A program made the position numbers and the translations under genes. This document shows, piece after piece, positions 1-7,491 of a stretch of DNA of 18,870 nt. How positions within the stretch are numbered: the first letter of the stretch is position 1; every line of letters starts with the position of its first letter. This DNA comes from Alphaproteobacteria bacterium. GTDB taxonomy: Bacteria; Pseudomonadota; Alphaproteobacteria; Micavibrionales; Micavibrionaceae. The notes beneath the pieces were generated by a model. It made no database searches. It was not told where the DNA came from and saw nothing but the letters and a program-made list of their open reading frames with translations. The DNA is taken from NCBI GenBank assembly GCA_030432775.1, contig JAUILO010000030.1, positions 1 to 18,870 of the forward strand. Direction: 5' to 3'.

Positions 1-2
1 TA

Positions 3-329
3 TTGCTCGGTTATTTTACGATAACAATTTTCAGTGGTGCTTTGGCAATAATTCCGGCGCTGCTTTATTTATGGTGGTTTTCGGCATGGGTATTCAAGTT
101 TTTACCCATTGGCAGAAGAACATTAATAAACGCGCTGATCTTTTTATTGGCCGCAACGATATTGCGATCCATGAATGGGCTTGTATGCGGTATCGTTCCG
201 CTTGGGACGTATTTCCTCTGGTCTATATTGAGTGCAATGAGCCTGTATTTAACCACACGTGCTTATCTATTGGGACGCAGCCTTAATTTTCAGCCGCCCA
301 CGCCGCCAGAAAAGAAGTCACAGACATAG
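3..329 (+). CDS. Hypothetical small membrane protein, probably cut at the left edge
   Basis: The frame is open to the left edge. The first possible codon is a TTG at position 3, so the true start is probably outside the window. The 108 visible residues contain about three strongly hydrophobic segments (roughly residues 5-31, 38-58 and 65-90). A short polar, proline-rich tail (PPTPPEKK) follows. No family is recognised and no catalytic motif is visible. The last 47 bp overlap the 3' end of prpD on the opposite strand, so the two genes converge. The hydrophobic pattern and basic tail look protein-like, but a spurious frame cannot be excluded because upstream sequence and ribosome binding site are not visible. 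Confidence 0.42.
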   Translation: MLGYFTITIFSGALAIIPALLYLWWFSAWVFKFLPIGRRTLINALIFLLAATILRSMNGLVCGIVPLGTYFLWSILSAMSLYLTTRAYLLGRSLNFQPPTPPEKKSQT

Positions 330-1731
330 AATCAAACCCGTCATCAAATAACGCTGTTAGTTCTTTGGTCTTTTCTGTGGTGTAATGTGTCTTCAGGTTT
401 TCATCGAATTTTTCTAGCAATAGCGGGATACCTTCTTCGCGTCGGCGTCTATGCCCGACAGGATATTCGATCTCTATTTTATCTGTTGATGAGCCATCGT
501 TAAAGAATATCTGCACGGCATTGGCGATAGAGCGTTTTTCGGGCTCATGATATTCGGCACTATAGCGTTTATCTTCTTGCACAGTCATCTTATCGCGCAA
601 TTTATCGATCAGTGGGTTGGCGGCCTCGTCATCTTCGTAATGATCTGCTGTCAAATCGCCATGAATAAGGCCACAAGCCACCATATATTGCAAGCAATGG
701 TCTCGGTCAGCCGGATTGTGTAATGGCCCTGTTTTACTAATGATACGAATGGCCGCTTCATGTGTGGTTAGCTCAATACGGTCAATAGCATCTATGCGGT
801 CTTTGATGGCCGGATGTAATTTGATCGCAGCTTCAACAGCAGTTTGGGAGTGAAACTCCGCAGGGTATGAAATTTTGAACAAAATTTGTTCCATCACATA
901 ACTGCCATATGGTCTTTGAAATTTGAATTTATTGCCTCGGAATGTTGCGTCGTAAAAGCCCCAGCCCGGCGCGCTTAATACGCCGGGGTATCCCATTTCA
1001 CCAGATAGAGTGATCATGGCAAGTCGAACGGCTCGGCTTGTGGCATCACCCGCGGCCCAGCTCTTGCGCGGGCCCGCATTTGGCGCATGCCTATAGGTTC
1101 GCAAAGATTGCCCATCAACCCATGCGTGGGATAATGCATCGATAATTTGTTCTTTTGTGCCGCCCATTATGTGCGTGGCGAGGGCTGTGGAGGCGACCTT
1201 TACAAGAACAACGTGATCGATACCGATTTTGTTGAAACTGTTTTCAAGCGCCATTACGCCTTGTAATTCATGGGCTTTTATCATGGCGGTTAGAACATCG
1301 CGCATTGTAATTTCACTCTCGTCCTTATCTATACGCTGTTGGTTGACGAAATCAGCCACGGCTAAAATAGCGCCTAGATTATCCGATGGGTGTCCCCATT
1401 CTGCGGCAAGCCATGTGTCATTATAATCAAGCCAGCGAATGATACAGCCAATGTCAAATGCACCTTTTACGGGGTCTAGTCTGTAATTTGTGCCAGGAAC
1501 ATGTACGCCGTGCGGAACAGATGTGCCGTCCACAATAGGCCCTAGCATTTTTGTGCAGCTCGGATATTTAAGCGCCAAAATCCCGCAAGCCAAACTATCC
1601 ATCAGACAATATTTTGCTGTGTTATATGCTTCATCGCTAGTGATGTCGTAACTGACAACATAATCAGCCATATCGATAAGCTCTTGATCGGGATCGGGGC
1701 GGTTATTTAAATCTACATTGGCAGAGCACAT
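283..1731 (-). CDS. prpD: 2-methylcitrate dehydratase PrpD (MmgE/PrpD family)
   Basis: PrpD dehydrates 2-methylcitrate to 2-methyl-cis-aconitate in the cytoplasmic methylcitrate cycle. The 482 residues match the usual PrpD length (about 480). Family-typical stretches include the Asp/Trp-rich segment near residues 98-120 (IIRWLDYND, then WGHPSDNLG) and NPADRDHCLQYM in the C-terminal half. The latter is characteristic of true PrpD rather than of other MmgE-like proteins. The start is an ATG preceded by the purine-rich GAAGAG. It is the last gene of the minus-strand prp operon, 39 bp after marC. No acnD or prpF is present, so PrpD is the expected dehydratase. An ordinary aconitase would be needed for rehydration to 2-methylisocitrate. 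Its 3' end overlaps the convergent membrane ORF by 47 bp. Confidence 0.95.
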   Translation of the reverse strand: MCSANVDLNNRPDPDQELIDMADYVVSYDITSDEAYNTAKYCLMDSLACGILALKYPSCTKMLGPIVDGTSVPHGVHVPGTNYRLDPVKGAFDIGCIIRWLDYNDTWLAAEWGHPSDNLGAILAVADFVNQQRIDKDESEITMRDVLTAMIKAHELQGVMALENSFNKIGIDHVVLVKVASTALATHIMGGTKEQIIDALSHAWVDGQSLRTYRHAPNAGPRKSWAAGDATSRAVRLAMITLSGEMGYPGVLSAPGWGFYDATFRGNKFKFQRPYGSYVMEQILFKISYPAEFHSQTAVEAAIKLHPAIKDRIDAIDRIELTTHEAAIRIISKTGPLHNPADRDHCLQYMVACGLIHGDLTADHYEDDEAANPLIDKLRDKMTVQEDKRYSAEYHEPEKRSIANAVQIFFNDGSSTDKIEIEYPVGHRRRREEGIPLLLEKFDENLKTHYTTEKTKELTALFDDGFDSMSVTSFLAAWAAEN

Positions 1732-1770
1732 ATTTTATTTCTCTTCTTCTTGTCTGGTTCATTGGTTGTG

Positions 1771-2406
1771 TTAAATCAGGTGTAGTAAATCGGCGACGCC
1801 ATCGGCGATAAGCTGTATAGACATGGCGGCCAGTAAAATACCCATCACGCGGGCGATAATGCTGTTGCCGGTTTCACCGAAGAATTTTGTGATTTTCTGA
1901 GCGCCGAGCAAGCTGATTAAAGCCAAAATCTGTACGGCAATGATTGCGCCGAATATATAAATATAATCGCTATGGCTTTGCGCACTTGTTGAAAATACAA
2001 GTCCTGTGGTCATAACGCCGGGGCCAGCCAAAATCGGTATAGCCATGGGAAAGACGGCAATGTCCTCACGGTTTTTATAGGTGGTGTTGTCTTCAGATTC
2101 AAGTTGATCGGGATCATGGTAACCCATAATCATGCGGAAGGCCGTTACAAATAGTAATATGCCGCCTGCGACCCTGAATGCAGAGATAGAGACCCCCATA
2201 TAAGAGAGCAATGCTTCACCCATGAGTGAAAATGTTATAACGAGGCAAACGGCTATAGATACGGCTTTTAGGGCAATGCGTTTTCTGGTTGACTCGTCCA
2301 TGCGCTTGGTGATGGATGCAAAGACCGCCGCTGACCCGAATGGATCAACAATTACAAAAAAGCTCACAAGCGCTGAAACAAAAATGTCGGGAATAAACTC
2401 CAGCAT
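1771..2406 (-). CDS. MarC family integral membrane protein
   Basis: This 211-residue, highly hydrophobic protein has about six membrane segments (roughly residues 5-25, 44-64, 73-95, 115-138, 148-168 and 185-207). Recognisable MarC/UPF0056 signatures are FFVIVDPFGSAAVF near the N-terminus and MAIPILAGPGVMT in the middle. The family sits in the inner membrane. Its function is unsettled: the old multiple-antibiotic-resistance link was withdrawn, and transport of small metabolites has been proposed for some members. The start codon overlaps the prpC stop by one base (TAATG), which indicates translational coupling to prpC. prpD follows after 39 bp. Its place between two methylcitrate-cycle genes hints at a role in export or uptake of a pathway metabolite, but that is inference only. 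Confidence 0.9.
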   Translation of the reverse strand: MLEFIPDIFVSALVSFFVIVDPFGSAAVFASITKRMDESTRKRIALKAVSIAVCLVITFSLMGEALLSYMGVSISAFRVAGGILLFVTAFRMIMGYHDPDQLESEDNTTYKNREDIAVFPMAIPILAGPGVMTTGLVFSTSAQSHSDYIYIFGAIIAVQILALISLLGAQKITKFFGETGNSIIARVMGILLAAMSIQLIADGVADLLHLI

Positions 2407-3521
2407 TATGGTCGATCCTCTAGGGGGATGAATTTTTGTGTCGCGGGACCTGTGTAATGTGCAGACGGGCGAATAAGTTTATTATTGGCGCGCTGTTCTA
2501 ATATGTGGGCGACCCAGCCAGTTACACGTGACATGACAAAAATAGGCGTGAACATTGGTGTTGGAATTCCCATCATGTGATAGCTAGAGGCACTATAAAA
2601 ATCGAGATTGGGGAATAGTTTCTTTTCATCCCACATCATTTTTTCTATGACTTCAGATATATCGAACAAGACTTCTTTTCCGCCTTCTGCGCATAATTTG
2701 CGCGACCATTCTTTGATGACATGGTTGCGCGGATCAGCTTCGCTGTATACGCGATGACCAAATCCCATGATTAAATCTTTATTTGCGAGCATTGTTTTTA
2801 TGCCCTCTTTGGTCTCTTCGGGGGAGCTGAAGTTTTGAATGAGCTGCATTGCTGCTTCGTTTGCTCCGCCGTGAAGTGGTCCGCGAAGTGCTCCGATCGC
2901 ACCTGTAATGGCGGAATGGATATCACTCAATGTTGATGTGATGACACGCGCGGTGAAGGTTGATGCGTTAAATTCATGCTCGGCATATAAGACGAGCGAT
3001 ACATCCATTGCCCTTGCGTTTAACGTAGATCTTTCCTTTTGGTGAAGCATGGTTAGGAAATGCGCGCCCGTACGTTCGGCGCTTGTCTGGCATTCGATGC
3101 GCTTGCCATTTTGGGCGTAGTGCCACCAATATACCAATATTGCTGGAAATGTTGCAATAAGACGGTTTGCAACGTCTATGGCTGTATTTTCTGCGCTTTC
3201 TGGCTCGATATTCCCCATGAAGGAACAGCCTGTACGCATGACATCCATCGGGTGGGCGTTGGCAGGGATGCGCTCTAGAACATCTTTTAATGTCTGGGGT
3301 AAATCACGCTTTGAGCGAAGTAATTCGATATAGCCGGATAGCTGTGTTTTATTCGGAAGCTTGCCATATAAAAGCAAGTAGGCGATTTCTTCGAAGATAC
3401 AATTTTCGGCAAGGTCATAAATGCTGTATCCGAAATAATCCAGATCATGTCCGCCGCCTGCTGATGAAATTGCAGTTTCTCCGGCAACGATTCCGGCAAG
3501 TCCTCCTGCCTTTTTTGTCAT
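2406..3521 (-). CDS. prpC: 2-methylcitrate synthase PrpC
   Basis: PrpC condenses propionyl-CoA with oxaloacetate to 2-methylcitrate. At 371 residues it has the short citrate-synthase form typical of PrpC, rather than the roughly 430-residue GltA type. The catalytic triad of the superfamily is visible: His217 in GPLHGGAN, His256 in GFGHRVY and Asp307 in FPNLDFYS. EHEFNASTF at about residues 181-189 and RPSAHYTGP near the C-terminus are also family hallmarks. The start lies one base after the prpB stop. Its Shine-Dalgarno sequence (GGGGAAGAG) is inside the end of prpB, so the two are co-translated. As usual for this enzyme, it may also accept acetyl-CoA at a lower rate. The propionyl-CoA substrate can come directly from the thiolase encoded upstream, without a propionyl-CoA synthetase. 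Confidence 0.96.
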   Translation of the reverse strand: MTKKAGGLAGIVAGETAISSAGGGHDLDYFGYSIYDLAENCIFEEIAYLLLYGKLPNKTQLSGYIELLRSKRDLPQTLKDVLERIPANAHPMDVMRTGCSFMGNIEPESAENTAIDVANRLIATFPAILVYWWHYAQNGKRIECQTSAERTGAHFLTMLHQKERSTLNARAMDVSLVLYAEHEFNASTFTARVITSTLSDIHSAITGAIGALRGPLHGGANEAAMQLIQNFSSPEETKEGIKTMLANKDLIMGFGHRVYSEADPRNHVIKEWSRKLCAEGGKEVLFDISEVIEKMMWDEKKLFPNLDFYSASSYHMMGIPTPMFTPIFVMSRVTGWVAHILEQRANNKLIRPSAHYTGPATQKFIPLEDRP

Positions 3522-3522
3522 T

Positions 3523-4407
3523 TTACTCTTCCCCTGTTTTGTTTTTGAATAACTGATCCAGCTTTTCTTCGTAGCTGTAATAATCTAGCGTCTTATATAA
3601 TTCTTCGCGCGTTTGCATCTTATTGATTACAGCTTTTTGTGTGCCGTCTTTTCGAATGGCCGAGAAAACTTCAAGTGCGGCTTTGCTCATGGCGCGATAG
3701 GCGCTCAGCGGATATAGAACCATATCAACGCCGTGTGTGCCGAAATCCTGTGTTGTGTAAAGATCTGTTTGTCCGAATTCTGTCATATTTGCAAGCAGGG
3801 GAACTGGCGCGGATTTCTTGATTGTCTGGTAATGGGATAGATCGGTCATCGCTTCGGCGAAAATTGCATCGGCGCCACATTCGACATAATAGGCACAGCG
3901 TTCAATGACGCTTGCAATACCTTCACTGGCCAGTGCATCGCAGCGCGCCATGATGGTAAATTTATCATCTGTTTTTGCATCAACCGCCGCCTTAATGCGA
4001 TCGCCCATTTCCTGTTTGCTGACAAGCTCTTTGCCGGGTCTATGGCCGCAGCGCTTTTCAGAAACTTGATCTTCTATATGAACGGCTGCAACACCTGCGC
4101 TTTCCATCTCTTTAATGGTGCGGGAAATGTTAAATGCACCACCCCAACCAACATCAATATCCACGAGTAATGGAATAGACGTTGCGCCGGTAATACGGCG
4201 GGCATCTTCGGCGACATCATTCATTGTTGTCATCGCAAGGTCGGGTATACCAAAAGACGCGTTGGCAACGCCTGCGCCGGAAAGATAGATGGCTTTGAAG
4301 CCTGTTTGTTCGGCCTGCATAGCGGAATAGGCGTTGACCGCACCCACTATTTGTAATGGTTTTTCTGCGCTCAAGGCATCATGAAATTTTTGTCCTGCTG
4401 TTGTCAT
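3523..4407 (-). CDS. prpB: Methylisocitrate lyase PrpB
   Basis: PrpB cleaves 2-methylisocitrate to pyruvate and succinate, the last step of the methylcitrate cycle. The 294 residues match the normal length. The isocitrate-lyase/PEP-mutase signatures are present: metal-binding acidic residues Asp83 and Asp85 in VDIDVGWGG, and the catalytic KRCGH motif with Cys120. The start chosen is the ATG at 4407, which has TGAGGT about 8 bases upstream and gives the usual N-terminus (MTTAGQKF). The longer frame running to 4488 would add 27 Cys/Arg/His-rich residues and overlap the preceding SDR, so it was rejected. It begins 5 bp after the SDR stop and ends one base before prpC, clearly within one operon. 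Confidence 0.96.
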   Translation of the reverse strand: MTTAGQKFHDALSAEKPLQIVGAVNAYSAMQAEQTGFKAIYLSGAGVANASFGIPDLAMTTMNDVAEDARRITGATSIPLLVDIDVGWGGAFNISRTIKEMESAGVAAVHIEDQVSEKRCGHRPGKELVSKQEMGDRIKAAVDAKTDDKFTIMARCDALASEGIASVIERCAYYVECGADAIFAEAMTDLSHYQTIKKSAPVPLLANMTEFGQTDLYTTQDFGTHGVDMVLYPLSAYRAMSKAALEVFSAIRKDGTQKAVINKMQTREELYKTLDYYSYEEKLDQLFKNKTGEE

Positions 4408-4412
4408 TGTGC

Positions 4413-5132
4413 TTACCTCAGGTAAATGGTGTTGTTTACATCTATACACGCGCCGTTCATATATTCGGGGCTTTGTGTGGCAAGCCATACTATGGTCTGC
4501 GCGATTTCCTGCGGCTCGGCAAAACGTCCGGTTACGGCCACGGCTTTCATCATTTTTTTGCGCTCGTCAGGAATCATATTCATCATGTCGGTCGATACCG
4601 TACTTGGCGCAACACAGTTACAGATAATGCCATCGGCGCCATGATATTTTGCAATGCTTTTTGTCAGGTTTACAATGGCCGCTTTTGTCATGCCGTACCA
4701 CATGTCAGGATGACCGATTTGTGCGGCAATAGAGGCGTTGTTTATAATGCGGCGTGTTATTGTTTTTGCTTTATTTTTATTATGTTCGGCGATAAAGGCG
4801 AGGGATAATTCAACAACAGCATTCTGATTAATGGCGACCATTAAGTTACGTTCTTCATCGCTAATATCAAATGGGTTTTTACCGATCATTATGCCGGCAT
4901 TATTGATTAAGACATCAGCGCCTCTAAAGGTGTTTTTTGTTGCATTGATCCCCTCTTGTGTTGACAGGTCTGCCTGTACCCATGTTATTCCATCTGATTT
5001 TGAGGTCAGTGCATCACCGGGTTTTTGACGGCTAATAATAATGATTTGTGCAGCGGGATCTTTTGTCTGTATATCTTCGACAATACATGCACCAATGCCG
5101 CGATTTCCTCCGGTGACAATATATTTACTCAT
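4413..5132 (-). CDS. Short-chain dehydrogenase/reductase, function unassigned
   Basis: This is a classical SDR of 239 residues, predicted to be a cytoplasmic NAD(P)-dependent oxidoreductase. Visible motifs are the cofactor loop TGGNRGIG (7-14), NNAG (77-80) and the catalytic set Ser134, Tyr146 and Lys150 (YGMTK). The second strand ends in Ser34-Arg35, without the Asp that marks NAD preference, so NADP(H) is more likely. The start at 5132 gives a normal SDR N-terminus; the 26-residue extension of the open frame is atypical. The gene lies 28 bp after the HSD10-like gene and 5 bp before prpB. That places it in the same operon, so a 3-hydroxyacyl-CoA or 3-oxoacyl-CoA substrate is a reasonable guess. 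Sequence alone does not fix the substrate. Confidence 0.88.
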   Translation of the reverse strand: MSKYIVTGGNRGIGACIVEDIQTKDPAAQIIIISRQKPGDALTSKSDGITWVQADLSTQEGINATKNTFRGADVLINNAGIMIGKNPFDISDEERNLMVAINQNAVVELSLAFIAEHNKNKAKTITRRIINNASIAAQIGHPDMWYGMTKAAIVNLTKSIAKYHGADGIICNCVAPSTVSTDMMNMIPDERKKMMKAVAVTGRFAEPQEIAQTIVWLATQSPEYMNGACIDVNNTIYLR

Positions 5133-5160
5133 TACTGTGTTCTCTCTTATGTTTTGCGTG

Positions 5161-5928
5161 TTATTTCGGGCCAAGTCTTGAACCGCCATCAAGGCGAATA
5201 ATTTCGCCATTCAGCATTTCATTATTGATGATATGCAAGGCAAGGCTGGCGAATTCCTCGGGTTTTGCAAAGCGTTTTGGGAATGGAATTTCATCGCCAA
5301 TATGTTGACGGATATCGTCGGGTACTTGTTGCATCATTGCTGTATCGACAGCGCCGGGCGCAATGGCCATAACGCGGATACCGAATTTGCCAAGTTCGCG
5401 GGCAATCGGCAAGGTCATGGATACAATGCCGCCTTTGGATGCTGCGTAAGCGGCTTGACCTATTTGTCCTTCAAACGCGGCTATGGATGCTGCGTTGATG
5501 ATAACGCCGCGCTCACCTGATTCTGTGACCGTATCAAGTTTTGACATGTCTTCGGCGACAAGCCGCAAGACGTTGAATGTTCCGACAAGGTTGATTTGGA
5601 TGACACGCTCGAAATGATCAAGATCGGCCGCACCGTCTTTGCCGGCCACTCTTTTGCCGATAAGGATACCTGCGCAATTCACTAAAATACGCGCAGGGCC
5701 ATGAGCTTGTCTTGATTTGTTGAGCGCCTCTTCAACGCTTTCCGAACTTGTCACATCACAAGCCACGCATAATGCGCCAATATCTTCGGCAACTGTTTGG
5801 GCGGCATTTGTGTTGATATCCCATAGCGAAACTTTACAGCCCTCACTGGCCAGCATGCGGGCAGTTTCTGCGCCCATTCCACTGCCTCCACCGGTGACGA
5901 TTGCCGCTACGCCGTGTAAGTTTTTCAT
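5161..5928 (-). CDS. HSD10-type 3-hydroxyacyl-CoA dehydrogenase (SDR)
   Basis: This 255-residue classical SDR closely resembles the HSD17B10 (type 2 3-hydroxyacyl-CoA dehydrogenase) group, which oxidises 2-methyl-3-hydroxybutyryl-CoA and related 3-hydroxyacyl-CoAs. It shows TGGGSGMG (12-19), Asp37 after the second strand (NAD preference), NCAG (84-87) and catalytic Ser148, Tyr161 and Lys165. It also has the HSD10-like insertion GKDGAADLDHFERVI followed by INLVGTFNV (about 97-120). The ATG at 5928 overlaps the stop of the preceding thiolase gene by four bases (ATGA). This coupling, together with the downstream prp genes, supports a role in isoleucine degradation: 2-methyl-3-hydroxybutyryl-CoA to 2-methylacetoacetyl-CoA. 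Straight-chain 3-hydroxyacyl-CoAs are an alternative substrate. Confidence 0.9.
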   Translation of the reverse strand: MKNLHGVAAIVTGGGSGMGAETARMLASEGCKVSLWDINTNAAQTVAEDIGALCVACDVTSSESVEEALNKSRQAHGPARILVNCAGILIGKRVAGKDGAADLDHFERVIQINLVGTFNVLRLVAEDMSKLDTVTESGERGVIINAASIAAFEGQIGQAAYAASKGGIVSMTLPIARELGKFGIRVMAIAPGAVDTAMMQQVPDDIRQHIGDEIPFPKRFAKPEEFASLALHIINNEMLNGEIIRLDGGSRLGPK

Positions 5929-7160
5929 GATAGAGCCTCCACAGCCAGTGCGACAGCTTCGCCGCCGCCAATACATAAGGTTGCCATGCCTGTTTTAAGT
6001 TTATGATGATGTAATGCGTTGATAAGCGTTACCAATATACGTGCGCCGGACGCGCCAATCGGGTGTCCTAATGCACAGGCGCCGCCGTGAATGTTAACCT
6101 TGTTATGCGGTATGTTTAAATCCTGCATTGCGGCCATTGTCACAACTGCGAAGGCTTCGTTGATCTCGAATAAATCAATATCCTTTATTGCCCAACCTGT
6201 CTTTGCACTTAGATTTTCAAGCGCCTTGACTGGCGCGGTTGTAAACCATTCCGGCTCTTGAGCATGCGTGACATGACCTGCAATACGTGCGATTGGTTTC
6301 AATTCTTTTTCCATGGCTGTTGACTGGCGCATAAGAACAAGAGCAGCCGCGCCGTCGGAAATCGAACTGGCATTTGCAGCCGTAACGGTTCCATTTTTGT
6401 CAAAAGCAGGGCGTAGAGTTGGTATTTTTTCTGGCAGTGCCTTGCGGGGCTGTTCATCATGTTCGATTGTCACAACATCCTTACGTGACTTAACGTCTAC
6501 CGGCGTGATTTCTTTGGCAAAAATGCCGTCATTCATCGCTTTGGTTGCGCGGTTTAAGGATTCCAGAGCAAATGCGTCTTGTTCTTGACGGCTGAATTTA
6601 TAATGTGAAGCGCATTGTTCGGCGTAGACACCCATAAGCTCTTTGTCATCATACGCGTTTTGCAGGCCATCAAAGAACATATGATCTATAAGTTCGCCAT
6701 GTCCCAGCCGATAACCTGATCGCGCCTTGGGGAGTAAATATGGCGCGTTACTCATGCTTTCCATGCCGCCCGCAATCATTATATCGTGTGTTCCAAGGGC
6801 AAGTTGGTCATGGGCGATCATAACGGCTTTTAAACCTGATCCACAGACCTTGTTGATTGTGGTGCAGCCTGTATTTTGTGTAAGGCCTGCGCCGAGCGCG
6901 GCTTGTCTTGCCGGTGCTTGGCCTAATCCTGCCGGCAAAACGCAGCCCATGACGACATCATCAACCTGACACGGGCCAAGGGTTGATCTTTCCAATGCAG
7001 CTTTTATAGCGCTAGAGCCAAGCTGTGTTGCGGAAACAGAGGATAATTCACCTTGAAACCCGCCCATAGGGGTGCGAGCCATGCCAACGACCACAATAGG
7101 GTCTGATAAAGGATCTGGTGCGATATTATCTTCTTTGTTGCTCAATATAAACCTGCTCAT
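5925..7160 (-). CDS. Acetyl-CoA acyltransferase (thiolase)
   Basis: This thiolase of 411 residues carries out thiolytic cleavage of 3-oxoacyl-CoAs (or the reverse condensation) in the cytoplasm. The acyl-accepting Cys106 lies in NKVCGSGLKAVM. His366 lies in GHPIGASGAR, and Cys396 in CIGGGEAVA. NEAFAV, the Asn/Glu-containing loop, is also present. The start at 7160 leaves a short extra N-terminal leader of about 20 residues before PIVVVGMARTPMGG. The longer open frame to 7271 adds a Cys/Phe-rich stretch without support. It is the first gene of the operon and is translationally coupled to the HSD10-like SDR. Given this partner and prpBCD downstream, cleavage of 2-methylacetoacetyl-CoA to acetyl-CoA and propionyl-CoA is the favoured role. 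General beta-oxidation or acetoacetyl-CoA metabolism remains possible. Confidence 0.94.
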   Translation of the reverse strand: MSRFILSNKEDNIAPDPLSDPIVVVGMARTPMGGFQGELSSVSATQLGSSAIKAALERSTLGPCQVDDVVMGCVLPAGLGQAPARQAALGAGLTQNTGCTTINKVCGSGLKAVMIAHDQLALGTHDIMIAGGMESMSNAPYLLPKARSGYRLGHGELIDHMFFDGLQNAYDDKELMGVYAEQCASHYKFSRQEQDAFALESLNRATKAMNDGIFAKEITPVDVKSRKDVVTIEHDEQPRKALPEKIPTLRPAFDKNGTVTAANASSISDGAAALVLMRQSTAMEKELKPIARIAGHVTHAQEPEWFTTAPVKALENLSAKTGWAIKDIDLFEINEAFAVVTMAAMQDLNIPHNKVNIHGGACALGHPIGASGARILVTLINALHHHKLKTGMATLCIGGGEAVALAVEALS

Positions 7161-7178
7161 GATTCGTCTTATTTTTAC

Positions 7179-7190
7179 GTGTACACTATA
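7179..7190 (-). promoter_or_regulatory. Possible promoter -10 and palindrome before the thiolase operon
   Basis: On the minus strand a TATAGT hexamer (7190 to 7185) lies about 24 bases before the thiolase ATG. It partly overlaps a perfect 8-bp palindrome GTGTACAC (7179-7186). This would give a leader of about 18 nt, and a protein bound to the palindrome would block initiation. No good -35 box is seen at the right spacing, so this is weak. The palindrome could equally be chance. Confidence 0.25.
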
Positions 7191-7415
7191 CAAGGAATTG
7201 ACTGTACGGAACAGGGGCGCAGGACAAAATAAAACAGCGAATAAGCCACATTTCGCGCAATAAAATAACAATAAAAATGCAATGGAAAAGCGGGAAGTTA
7301 TGCCGGATGTGTAGGAGCTTGAACTGTTCTGTTCCTATAGTATGCTTTGTTATAGGTTCGTGTTGTTTTAAGCTTATGTGGTTTTGATCTCGAGTCGTTC
7401 TCTGCCTGTATCTTT

Positions 7416-7431
7416 CTTATCATACGATAAG
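7416..7431. repeat. 6-bp inverted repeat CTTATC-ATAC-GATAAG
   Basis: A perfect 6-bp inverted repeat with a 4-base loop, directly beside a second and longer inverted repeat. It could form a small hairpin or be a dimeric protein binding site. Confidence 0.4.
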
Positions 7432-7435
7432 GATA

Positions 7436-7465
7436 TTTTATGTTTGGTATGCCCCAAACATAAAA
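7436..7465. repeat. Perfect 12-bp inverted repeat with 6-base loop
   Basis: The arms TTTTATGTTTGG (7436-7447) and CCAAACATAAAA (7454-7465) are exactly complementary around the loop TATGCC. The right arm runs into the U-tract of the neighbouring terminator, so the two hairpins overlap by a few bases and would compete or form in succession. No T-run follows the plus-strand hairpin, so it is not an obvious plus-strand terminator. Confidence 0.65.
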
Positions 7466-7491
7466 AAGACCCGGTTGGCAGACCAGGTCTT
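7461..7491 (-). terminator. Intrinsic (Rho-independent) terminator, minus strand
   Basis: Read on the minus strand, AAGACCTGG (7491-7483) pairs with CCGGGTCTT (7474-7466) over 9 bp with one U-G wobble. The loop is 8 bases, and a run of T residues follows directly (to about 7461). This is a textbook intrinsic terminator. It lies 215 bp past the methyltransferase stop and would also end any transcript started at the direct repeats near 7630. Confidence 0.8.

Noticed and set aside
4356..4808. 150-codon plus-strand frame antisense to prpB and the second SDR
   Set aside because: Entirely antisense to two well-supported genes; Cys/His/Phe-rich composition typical of a shadow frame.
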